Source of the DNA: Nitrospira sp. UBA5699
GTDB lineage: Bacteria; Nitrospirota; Nitrospiria; Nitrospirales; Nitrospiraceae
NCBI GenBank assembly: GCA_002420105.1
Contig: DIHJ01000109.1
Span: 1 to 5,241 of the forward strand
Reading direction: 5' to 3'
Length of the DNA stretch: 5,241 bases
Shown here: positions 1 through 5,241 of the stretch, in pieces
How positions within the stretch are numbered: the stretch's first letter is position 1
Layout of the letters: each line of letters opens with the position of its first letter
Notes under the pieces: generated by a model
The model's database searches: none
What the model was told of the DNA's origin: nothing
Seen by the model: the letters and a program-made list of their open reading frames with translations, nothing else
Made by a program: the position numbers and the translations under genes

Positions 1-689
1 ACGCCGACGAACATCTCGACGAAATCCGATCCGCTGATGCTGAAGAACGGCACGCCGGCTTCCCCGGCGATGGCCTTGGCCAACAGGGTCTTGCCCGTTC
101 CCGGAGGCCCCACGATCAAGACGCCCTTGGGGATGCGGCCGCCCAGCTTCTGGAACTTGCGCGGATCTTTGAGGAATTCGATGATTTCAAGCACTTCTTC
201 CTTCGCTTCATCGATCCCCGCCACGTCGGAGAACGTGACCTTCTTCCGCTCCTCCGTCAGCATGCGCGCGCGACTCTTGCCGAACGACAGGGCCTTGTTG
301 CCCCCGATCTGCATCTGGCGCATCAGGAAGAACCAGAGCCCCAGGAACAGCACGAACGGCCCCCACGTCACGAGGAAAGTAATGTACCAGGGACTCTCGT
401 CGGGCGGCTTGGCTTCAATCTGCACGCCCTTCTCCCGCAGCACTTTCACGAAATCCGGATATTCCGCCGTATAGGTCCTGATGCGGGTCTTGTCTTTCAT
501 CACCGCGCTGACATGGCTGGACTTGATGATGACTTTTTCAATGTCACCCTTGTCGAGTTTCGCCATGAAATCGCTGAAAATGACCTCCTCCTCAGGTACA
601 TGGGTCGGCACACTGAACAGGTTGAACAGCAAAATCATGAAGAGGCCAACGACGACCCAGAAGAGCAGATTCTTTGCCCTGGAATTCAT
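1..689 (-). CDS. ftsH: FtsH, ATP-dependent membrane zinc metalloprotease (N-terminal 229 codons, truncated by window edge)
   Basis: FtsH is a hexameric inner-membrane AAA+ protease that extracts and degrades misfolded membrane proteins and some regulatory soluble proteins. The visible part has the classic layout. A short cytoplasmic N-terminus (MNSRAKN) is followed by a first membrane segment at about residues 8-26, an FtsH extracellular domain at about 33-98, a second membrane segment at about 101-123, a linker (GKSRARML, 137-144) and the start of the AAA domain (VTFSDVAGIDEAKEE from 151). The Walker A motif GPPGTGKT is at residues 194-201 (bases 87-110). The last complete residues, MFVG, lead into the FVGVGASR-type stretch of the family. 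Walker B, the arginine finger and the HEAGH zinc-protease motif lie outside the window. The ATG at 687-689 is chosen because AAGGAGAA sits 4 nt upstream and the N-terminus matches the usual family length. The gene follows hpt after a 104 bp gap. Identification is near certain; intactness beyond the edge cannot be judged. Confidence 0.97.
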   Translation of the reverse strand, partial: MNSRAKNLLFWVVVGLFMILLFNLFSVPTHVPEEEVIFSDFMAKLDKGDIEKVIIKSSHVSAVMKDKTRIRTYTAEYPDFVKVLREKGVQIEAKPPDESPWYITFLVTWGPFVLFLGLWFFLMRQMQIGGNKALSFGKSRARMLTEERKKVTFSDVAGIDEAKEEVLEIIEFLKDPRKFQKLGGRIPKGVLIVGPPGTGKTLLAKAIAGEAGVPFFSISGSDFVEMFVG

Positions 690-693
690 CCAG

Positions 694-701
694 TTCTCCT
701 T
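694..701 (-). promoter_or_regulatory. Shine-Dalgarno sequence of ftsH
   Basis: On the minus strand this reads AAGGAGAA. Its GGAG core is 6 nt from the ATG at 689, which is near-ideal spacing and fixes the ftsH start. Confidence 0.85.
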
Positions 702-747
702 GTGGGGTGGCTTCGATAACTCATGAGGAAATCCGCGAACTTGAGAA

Positions 748-777
748 ATGTTAACACAGGCCCGTTCCTACTGACAA
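748..777 (-). promoter_or_regulatory. Candidate sigma70-type promoter for ftsH in the hpt-ftsH gap
   Basis: On the minus strand a -35-like TTGTCA (772-777, 5 of 6 consensus) is separated by 18 nt from a -10-like TAACAT (748-753, 4 of 6 consensus). A TG one base before the -10 hexamer gives an extended -10 element. Transcription would begin near 741, leaving a leader of about 50 nt before the ftsH ATG. It lies in the only intergenic gap of notable size in the window (690-793). This is pattern matching by eye. An 18 nt spacer is acceptable but not optimal, and the sigma factor preferences of this organism are unknown. No sigma32-like heat-shock promoter was recognised in the gap. Confidence 0.45.
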
Positions 778-793
778 CCGCCATCGCCCGACG

Positions 794-1333
794 CTACTCC
801 TGCTCGCCCTCCATGTCTAACACGGCCAAATAGGGCAGATTTCGATATTTCTGCTGGTAGTCGAGTCCGTACCCGACCACATACTTATTCGGAATCTTGA
901 AGCCCACATAGTCCAGCGGCACGTCGATGGTTCGCCGCTCCGGCTTGCTCAACAAGGTGCAGATTTTGACGGACTTCGGCTTCTGTTTCGCCAGCTTCTT
1001 GATCAGGTATCGCGCGGTCAGGCCGGAGTCGACGATGTCTTCGACCAGCAGCACGTCCTTTCCCCTGATGTCTTCGGTCAGCTCCGTGACGACCTTGACC
1101 CTGCCCGAGGTCTTCGATTGGCTTCCGTAACTGGTGACGATCAGAAAGTCGACCCGCATGGGAATTCTGATCGCCCGGGCGAGGTCCGCGTAAAAGGCAT
1201 AGGCCCCCTTCAACACCCCGACAAGCACGAAATCCTTGCCGGCATAATCGGCGGCAATCTGTTTGCCGAGTTCCTTGATCCGCGCCCGCATCTCCTCCTG
1301 CGTCACAATCGGCCGCCCGAAGATTCGCTCCAT
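794..1333 (-). CDS. hpt: Hypoxanthine phosphoribosyltransferase
   Basis: This 179-residue protein is a type I phosphoribosyltransferase. It transfers phosphoribose from PRPP to hypoxanthine (and usually guanine), giving IMP or GMP in purine salvage in the cytoplasm. The pyrophosphate-binding LKGA loop is at 41-44, the flexible-loop SYG at 68-70 and the PRPP-binding signature VEDIVDSGLT at 97-106 with the adjacent acidic pair ED. The base-binding and C-terminal stretch FKIPNKYVVGYGLDY is at 145-159, with the conserved lysine in IPNK. Length is normal for the family. The ATG at 1331-1333 is preferred. A GTG 18 nt upstream (1349-1351) is in frame, but it immediately precedes and overlaps the GGAGG that serves the ATG, and it has only a poor ribosome site of its own. 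The ATG lies 1 nt after the tilS stop, so translation is probably coupled to tilS. Substrate preference between hypoxanthine and guanine cannot be read from sequence alone. Confidence 0.96.
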   Translation of the reverse strand: MERIFGRPIVTQEEMRARIKELGKQIAADYAGKDFVLVGVLKGAYAFYADLARAIRIPMRVDFLIVTSYGSQSKTSGRVKVVTELTEDIRGKDVLLVEDIVDSGLTARYLIKKLAKQKPKSVKICTLLSKPERRTIDVPLDYVGFKIPNKYVVGYGLDYQQKYRNLPYLAVLDMEGEQE

Positions 1334-1334
1334 G

Positions 1335-2804
1335 CTATGTCGTTCCTCCACTCTCAGATCCCGCTGCTACGGTCGCCACGAGGCAACGCGAAGAATTCCC
1401 GCGGACGAGAAACCGCTCATCCTGCCGCCGGCCGACCACCCAGAGCACGCCTTCGGGCGCGACCAGCAACGGAATCCGTTTCCGTTCCTGCCGGCCCACC
1501 TTGATATCCGTGAAGAAGTCCTGCAACTTTTTGCTCTTCCCCTTCATCCCGCGGGGATAAAACCGATCCCCGGTCCGCCAGCTCCGCAGCATCAGGGGAG
1601 CCGACAACCGGTCGGCATCGAACAGGGCACGATCCACGGCCGGCGCCCTCAGCAGGGATTCGGCCGCCTCCCTCGTCATCACTTGTACATGAATTTTCTG
1701 ATGGGTTCCAGGCCAATAAACCGATGACGGAACGGCAACCGGCACCGCCGCCGTCTCGGACGATTCCGGCGGACCGGCCTCGGCCGAACGCCGCCCGGAC
1801 CTCGGCGCGACCGTGATCCGGTTCCGGTCGCCGGTGACTTCCGCCTGACGCAGCGCCACCTTCCCGCCCCTGCCTCCCGCGGAACATCTCCGCCTGACGT
1901 CCTCGACGGCCCGGAGACTCGGCGCGCGCCCTTCCGGGTCGGTCGCCCTGAGCATCCGTCGCACCAGCCGCCGTTGCAGCGCCACCGGCAGCGCCGCGAA
2001 TGCCGGCCGGTCACATGTCTGCCGGCCGCCGGCATCCAGGCCGACGCACGCGCGATACAGCCCGTCGACGACCTGCTCCAGATACCGTTCGTCCTCGCGC
2101 AACATCTCCGCCTGCCGCCCCAGCAACGTGACGATCGCCGGCGCGATGCGGGCCATCACCGGAAGCAGGTCCCGCCTGATCTGGTTCCGGCGGTAGCGGC
2201 CCGTCAGATTGCTGCTGTCCTGACGGTAGGTCAACCCTTCCTGCGTCAGATACCCCAGTATGTCCTCGCGCGTCGTCTCCAGCAGCGGTCGTACGATCAG
2301 GTCTTCGCGAATGAACGGCATCCCGGCCAGTCCGGTCAGGCCCGTCCCGCGCAGCATCCACATCAAGACCGTTTCGGCCTGATCGTCCGCCGTATGACCC
2401 GTCACGATCCGATCGGCGCCGACCTCGCGCGCCACCGCCTTCATGGCCCCGTAGCGGGCCTCGCGGGCCAGCGCCTGCACCGACGACGCGCGGCGGCGCT
2501 TGATCAGCGTGGGACGTTGCACAATCAACGGGATCCGCCGCTCCCGGCAGAACGAGGAGACGAAGCGCTCGTCTCCGTCAGACTCGCTCCCGCGCAATCG
2601 ATAGTTGAAATGGACGGCCGTCAGCGTGAGGCGCCACGACGGCGCCAGCGCGGCCAGCAGCGAGAGGAGCGCGACGGAGTCCGGTCCGCCGGAGAGGGCG
2701 ACGAGCAGATGCTGACCGGGAGCAAACAGCCGTTCCCGGCGGACGGTCCGGACCATCCGGTTGAGCAGCCCTGGCCCGGCTCGGCGGACGGTGTGCGCAG
2801 GCAC
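1335..2804 (-). CDS. tilS: tRNA(Ile)-lysidine synthetase
   Basis: TilS adenylates and then attaches lysine to C34 of the CAU-anticodon tRNA-Ile, making lysidine so that the tRNA reads AUA and is charged with isoleucine. With the GTG start it has 489 residues, slightly long for the family. The N-type ATP pyrophosphatase PP-loop SGGPDS is at 38-43. Other family stretches follow: HFNYRLRGSESDGDE (65-79), GHTADDQAET (136-145), RGTGLTGLAGM (152-162), RPLL (172-175), DSSN (196-199) and RNQIR (206-210). A substrate-binding middle domain leads into a Pro/Ala/Ser-rich linker at about 333-362. The C-terminal TilS domain includes LRSWRTGDRF (406-415) and KLQDFF (426-431). The GTG at 2802-2804 is chosen because AAGGAG lies 10 nt upstream and the start falls 2 nt after the ribF stop. 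The ATG at 2756 (473 residues) also gives a typical N-terminus but lacks a good ribosome site. The open frame extends upstream to 2906, over ribF; that part is not credible. Confidence 0.95.
   Translation of the reverse strand: MPAHTVRRAGPGLLNRMVRTVRRERLFAPGQHLLVALSGGPDSVALLSLLAALAPSWRLTLTAVHFNYRLRGSESDGDERFVSSFCRERRIPLIVQRPTLIKRRRASSVQALAREARYGAMKAVAREVGADRIVTGHTADDQAETVLMWMLRGTGLTGLAGMPFIREDLIVRPLLETTREDILGYLTQEGLTYRQDSSNLTGRYRRNQIRRDLLPVMARIAPAIVTLLGRQAEMLREDERYLEQVVDGLYRACVGLDAGGRQTCDRPAFAALPVALQRRLVRRMLRATDPEGRAPSLRAVEDVRRRCSAGGRGGKVALRQAEVTGDRNRITVAPRSGRRSAEAGPPESSETAAVPVAVPSSVYWPGTHQKIHVQVMTREAAESLLRAPAVDRALFDADRLSAPLMLRSWRTGDRFYPRGMKGKSKKLQDFFTDIKVGRQERKRIPLLVAPEGVLWVVGRRQDERFLVRGNSSRCLVATVAAGSESGGTT
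1343..1349 (-). promoter_or_regulatory. Shine-Dalgarno sequence of hpt, inside the end of tilS
   Basis: On the minus strand this reads GGAGGAA, 9 nt before the ATG at 1333, within the last codons of tilS. It supports the ATG over the upstream GTG at 1351, which would place the ribosome site inside the coding region. Confidence 0.75.
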
Positions 2805-2806
2805 CG

Positions 2807-3754
2807 CTACGGCACTCCTTGTGAATGGCGCCGAAGGCTGATCCTCGCCCGATCGACGTCGCGACCGATCTGCGCGGACAACTCCTCCGGCGAATCGAAC
2901 GTGCAATCCCCCCGCAGCCGCTCGATGAATTCCACGAACACGTGTGTCCCGTACAAATCGCGCCGCTGATCCAACAGATTCACCTCGATCAACCGTTCCC
3001 CCGTCCCGAACGTGGGCCGCGTGCCGATGTAGGCGATCGCATCATAGATCGTCGATTCGCAGTCCGCTCGTGCCGCATAGACCCCGTCCGGCGGGATCAC
3101 CCGCTGCGCCGGAACGGGAAGATTCGCCGTCGGCCAGCCGAGCGCCTGTCCCTGCTGGCGTCCCGGCATGACGGTCCCGCCGATGCCGTAGGCGCGGCCC
3201 AACAGCGCGGCGGCCTCCGGCATCCGTCCGGCTTGAATGAGCTGCCGGATTCTCGTGGAACTGACGACGCCGCCATCCAACGTCACCGGAGCCACCGGAT
3301 GGACGCTGAACCCGTAGATTGCGCCGAATCGCACCAGATCGGCAACCCGGCCGGCGCGCCCTTTGCCGAAGGCGAAATGCTCGCCGACGAAAATTTCCGC
3401 GGTGTTGAGGCCCCGGTGCAGCACGCCGTCCGCGAACTGCTCGGGCGTCATGGCCGCGAGGGCGGGCGTGAATTCGAGAAACACGACTTCGTCGATCCCC
3501 GCGGCGCGAAAGCGCGCAAGCTTTTCTTCCGCACTCGTCAGAAACCGGAGATCGACGTGAGGAGCCAGCACCCTGACCGGGTGAGGATCGAAGGTGAGGA
3601 CGATCGCCGTGCCCTGCGCCGCTCGCGCCGTCTCCACCACCGTCTGCAGGAGCGCCCGGTGACCGCGATGATGGCCGTCGAAATTCCCGATCGTGACGAC
3701 CGGGTAGGGTCGTGGCCGGACGTCGGAGAGCCCCCGCGTCACCGTGAATGGCAT
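2807..3754 (-). CDS. ribF: Bifunctional riboflavin kinase / FMN adenylyltransferase (FAD synthetase)
   Basis: RibF phosphorylates riboflavin to FMN and then adenylylates FMN to FAD, the last two steps of flavin cofactor synthesis in the cytoplasm. The 315-residue length matches the prokaryotic two-domain enzyme. The N-terminal nucleotidyltransferase domain has the GxFDGxHxGH-type motif GNFDGHHRGH at 23-32, LTFDPHP at 53-59, the VGEHFAFGKGRAG stretch at 123-135 and the SSTRIR motif at 165-170. The C-terminal flavokinase domain has GQALGWPTANL at 202-212 (containing the PTAN motif that binds ATP and metal), GVYA at 224-227, TRPTFG at 245-250, the likely catalytic glutamate in IEVNL (E257) and DLYG at 266-269. 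All key residues of both activities appear present. The ATG at 3752-3754 lies 2 nt after the hemB stop. No purine-rich ribosome site precedes it, so initiation probably depends on coupling to hemB. The same frame stays open further upstream through hemB, but that part is not protein-like. Confidence 0.96.
   Translation of the reverse strand: MPFTVTRGLSDVRPRPYPVVTIGNFDGHHRGHRALLQTVVETARAAQGTAIVLTFDPHPVRVLAPHVDLRFLTSAEEKLARFRAAGIDEVVFLEFTPALAAMTPEQFADGVLHRGLNTAEIFVGEHFAFGKGRAGRVADLVRFGAIYGFSVHPVAPVTLDGGVVSSTRIRQLIQAGRMPEAAALLGRAYGIGGTVMPGRQQGQALGWPTANLPVPAQRVIPPDGVYAARADCESTIYDAIAYIGTRPTFGTGERLIEVNLLDQRRDLYGTHVFVEFIERLRGDCTFDSPEELSAQIGRDVDRARISLRRHSQGVP
2815..2820 (-). promoter_or_regulatory. 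Shine-Dalgarno sequence of tilS, inside the end of ribF
   Basis: On the minus strand this reads AAGGAG, 10 nt before the GTG at 2804, inside the last codons of ribF. It is the main reason for choosing the GTG start rather than the ATG at 2756. Confidence 0.6.
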
Positions 3755-3756
3755 CG

Positions 3757-4728
3757 TCAGTGGAGGAGACGCGCCGCGTCTTTGGCGAAATAGGTCAGGA
3801 TGAGATCGGCTCCCGCCCGCTTGACGGCCAGCAGCGATTCCAGAATCGCCCGCGGCTCGTCGATCCAGCCGGCCTTGCCCGCGGCCTTGATCATGCTGTA
3901 CTCGCCGCTGACCTGATAGGCGGCGATCGGCAGCAACGTCTGCCGCCTCGCGTCGGCGATCACATCGAGATACGGCAGCGCGGGCTTCACCATCACGATG
4001 TCGGCGCCTTCCTCGATGTCCAATGCGATCTCGCGCAACGCCTCCCGCCGGTTGGCGGGATCCATCTGGTACGACTGGCGGTCGCCGAACTGCGGAGACG
4101 ACCCGGCGGCATCGCGAAACGGCGCGTAAAAGCAGGAGGCGAACTTGGCGGCGTAGGCCATGATCGGCAATTCCGGATAGCCCGCCCGGTCGAGTTCGGC
4201 TCTGATCGCCGCGACACGCCCGTCCATCATGTCCGAGGGCGCGACCACGTCGGCGCCGGCCTGGGCATGGGTGCGCGCCATCGCCCGAAGGCATTCCAGC
4301 GTTTCATCGTTCAGAATGCGGCCGTCCTTCACGATGCCGCAATGCCCGTGACTGGTATATTCGTCGATGCAGACGTCGGTGATGACCATGAGCCCGGGCA
4401 CATGATCCTTCACCGCCCTGACGGCGCGCTGCACGATCCCGTTCGGATCGAACCCCGAGGTGCCCCGCTCGTCCTTGCGGTCGGGAATGCCGAACAGAAT
4501 GATCGCGGGAATGCCCAGCCCGGCCGCCTCCCCCGCTTCCTTCACCAGAAGATCGATCGACAGCCTGAACTGCCCGGGCATCGAGGCGATTTCCTCGCGC
4601 CGGTCGCGGCCCTCGGCGACGAAAATCGGATAGATGAGGTCGGCCGGCGACAGGGTCGTCTCGCGCACCATGCGACGAAGCGCCTCCTGCTGCCTGAGCC
4701 GCCGTAAACGCTGGATCGGGAATGCCAT
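3757..4728 (-). CDS. hemB: Porphobilinogen synthase (delta-aminolevulinic acid dehydratase)
   Basis: HemB condenses two 5-aminolevulinate molecules into porphobilinogen, the first common step of haem, sirohaem, cobalamin and other tetrapyrrole synthesis. It is a cytoplasmic TIM-barrel enzyme, normally octameric. The 323-residue length is typical. The N-terminal arm RLRRLRQQEALRRMVRET (7-24) and LSPADLIYPIFV (26-37) match the family. The two Schiff-base lysines are K195 in YAAKFAS and K248 in MVKPALPYLD. The metal-site stretch DVCIDEYTSHGHCG (118-131) has cysteines at 120 and 130 but aspartate at 122, where classic zinc enzymes have a third cysteine. RREALREIALDIEEGAD (227-243) carries the acidic residues usual near the allosteric magnesium site. 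The ATG at 4726-4728 is chosen because MAFPIQRLRRLR fits the family start. An in-frame GTG at 4737 overlaps the CBS gene stop and abuts GAGGAA too closely to be a start. It is separated from the CBS gene by 5 nt and from ribF by 2 nt. Confidence 0.97.
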   Translation of the reverse strand: MAFPIQRLRRLRQQEALRRMVRETTLSPADLIYPIFVAEGRDRREEIASMPGQFRLSIDLLVKEAGEAAGLGIPAIILFGIPDRKDERGTSGFDPNGIVQRAVRAVKDHVPGLMVITDVCIDEYTSHGHCGIVKDGRILNDETLECLRAMARTHAQAGADVVAPSDMMDGRVAAIRAELDRAGYPELPIMAYAAKFASCFYAPFRDAAGSSPQFGDRQSYQMDPANRREALREIALDIEEGADIVMVKPALPYLDVIADARRQTLLPIAAYQVSGEYSMIKAAGKAGWIDEPRAILESLLAVKRAGADLILTYFAKDAARLLH

Positions 4729-4733
4729 CTCGA

Positions 4734-5126
4734 TCACTTCCTCGGCAAATTGGTCAGGAACACGACCAGGTCGCGGACCGAAATCATCCCGACCAGTTTT
4801 CCCTCGCGGACCACGCCCAGATGCCGCAAGTGCGTTTGCGCCATGAGATCGTTGGCATCCAGGAGGGTCTTGCCCTCTTCGATGGTCATGATCGGAGCCG
4901 ACATGATCTGTTCCACCGTCGTCTTGTGCGTATCCGCCCCGGCCGCCACCACCCGACGGACCATGTCGGTGTCCGTGAGAATCCCGACGATTTCCTTGCC
5001 GTTCGTCACGAACAGACTGCCGATGCCGCGGTCGCGCATGATCCGGGCCGCGGTTTGCGCGTCGGTATCGCGCTCGACGGTGACGAACTTCTCTCGCGGA
5101 ACCATAAATGATTTCACTGGAACCAT
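4734..5126 (-). CDS. Stand-alone tandem CBS-domain protein
   Basis: This 130-residue protein consists almost entirely of two CBS domains (a Bateman module), roughly residues 5-60 and 72-125. The first carries the repeat ending GILTDTDMVRRVV (48-60), the second GMISVRDLVVFL (113-124). Each has the G-h-h-(S/T)-x-x-D pattern that often contacts the ribose of adenine nucleotides. MVP (8-10) and IMSAP (74-78) mark the usual domain starts. There is no signal peptide, membrane segment or fused catalytic domain. Proteins of this type commonly bind AMP, ATP, S-adenosylmethionine or NAD(H) and regulate a partner, but neither ligand nor partner can be read here. Its position 5 nt before hemB suggests co-expression, and a regulatory link to tetrapyrrole or flavin synthesis is only speculation. 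The ATG at 5124-5126 is well supported by AGGGAGGT just upstream. No specific gene name is justified. Confidence 0.9.
   Translation of the reverse strand: MVPVKSFMVPREKFVTVERDTDAQTAARIMRDRGIGSLFVTNGKEIVGILTDTDMVRRVVAAGADTHKTTVEQIMSAPIMTIEEGKTLLDANDLMAQTHLRHLGVVREGKLVGMISVRDLVVFLTNLPRK
4739..4743 (-). promoter_or_regulatory. Probable Shine-Dalgarno sequence of hemB, in the end of the CBS gene
   Basis: On the minus strand this reads GAGGA, 10 nt before the ATG at 4728, within the last codons of the CBS gene. It is modest in strength and slightly far, but it supports the ATG over the GTG at 4737. Confidence 0.5.
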
Positions 5127-5132
5127 GAAAAG

Positions 5133-5140
5133 ACCTCCCT
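5133..5140 (-). promoter_or_regulatory. Shine-Dalgarno sequence of the CBS-domain gene
   Basis: On the minus strand this reads AGGGAGGT. Its GGAGG core lies 7 nt before the ATG at 5126. It is the strongest ribosome site in the window and suggests efficient independent initiation of the CBS gene. No convincing -10/-35 pair is visible in the 43 bp between the preceding stop codon and this start. Confidence 0.8.
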
Positions 5141-5169
5141 TTGCTGATCCGACAATACGCCTGCCATCC

Positions 5170-5241
5170 TCACCCTATCGCGAGCCCCGCTGCTTCGATC
5201 CGCGCCCCTTCGCTGAAATGCCGCACGATGGCCCGGGCCAA
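5170..5241 (-). CDS. C-terminal end of an unidentified upstream gene (partial)
   Basis: The minus strand is open from the window edge to a TGA at 5170-5172, encoding 23 residues that begin LARAIVRHFSEG and end AAGLAIG. Of the three minus-strand frames here, this one looks most like a protein: an amphipathic helix-like segment with an ordinary composition. It ends 43 bp before the CBS gene, consistent with the end of the previous gene in the same operon. The fragment is too short to assign to a family. An alternative is that it is just chance open frame in GC-rich intergenic DNA. Confidence 0.5.
   Translation of the reverse strand: MARAIVRHFSEGARIEAAGLAIG

Noticed and set aside
37..474. Plus-strand open frame of 145 codons at the low-coordinate end
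   Set aside because: It is antisense to ftsH, whose Walker A motif and membrane segments are unmistakable on the minus strand.
690..793. Possible terminator between hpt and ftsH
   Set aside because: I see no stable GC-rich inverted repeat followed by a T-run on the minus strand in this gap.
1974..2969. Long plus-strand open frame of 331 codons opposite tilS and the end of ribF
   Set aside because: It is antisense to two clearly identified genes, and its translation is rich in Arg, Gln, Pro and His without any recognisable domain. Long antisense frames are expected in GC-rich coding DNA.
2825..3793. Plus-strand open frame of 322 codons opposite ribF
   Set aside because: It mirrors the codon pattern of ribF, has an Arg/Asp-rich composition and no motif.
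3755..4294. Upstream extension of the ribF frame through hemB
   Set aside because: The frame is open, but the extra residues are an Arg/Gly-rich out-of-frame reading of hemB, and the family N-terminus starts at the ATG at 3754.
3748..4707. Plus-strand open frame of 319 codons opposite hemB
   Set aside because: It covers almost exactly the length of hemB on the opposite strand and has no domain; it is a shadow of the real gene.
1..5241. New defence system, mobile element, CRISPR array or RNA gene
   Set aside because: Every part of the window except short gaps is accounted for by standard housekeeping genes on one strand. No direct repeats, inverted terminal repeats, tRNA-like cloverleaf or compositional break was noticed.

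Overview
This window is a run of compact, co-directional housekeeping genes, all on the minus strand, from a GC-rich bacterium. Reading in the direction of transcription (from high to low coordinates) the order is: the last 23 codons of an unidentified gene, a stand-alone two-CBS-domain protein, hemB (porphobilinogen synthase), ribF (bifunctional riboflavin kinase / FMN adenylyltransferase), tilS (tRNA-Ile lysidine synthetase), hpt (hypoxanthine phosphoribosyltransferase) and the first 229 codons of ftsH (membrane AAA+ metalloprotease), which runs off the low-coordinate end.

Gene spacing is very tight. From the CBS gene to hpt, the gaps between stop and chosen start are 5, 2, 2 and 1 nt, so these genes are almost certainly one transcript with translational coupling. 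The only sizeable internal gap is the 104 bp between hpt and ftsH. It contains a recognisable sigma70-type promoter candidate and a strong Shine-Dalgarno sequence, suggesting that ftsH has its own promoter in addition to read-through. There is no gene-free stretch above 300 bases, and I see no RNA gene, mobile element, CRISPR array, long repeat or convincing terminator.

Functionally, hemB makes the tetrapyrrole precursor porphobilinogen, ribF makes FMN and FAD, tilS modifies the wobble base of the minor isoleucine tRNA, hpt salvages purines and ftsH performs membrane protein quality control. The tilS-hpt-ftsH block is an old and widely conserved gene order (also found in Bacillus). The hemB-ribF block and the CBS gene in front of it are less universal. 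The gene content, high GC and protein style would fit Nitrospirota (Nitrospira-like) or a similar Gram-negative lineage. That placement is an inference from impression and gene order, not something the sequence proves.

I found no evidence of a new biological system. The points most worth checking are the mixed Cys/Asp metal-site motif in HemB, the promoter-like gap before ftsH in the context of tilS-hpt linkage, the choice of a GTG start in tilS, and the identity of the gene fragment at the high-coordinate edge.
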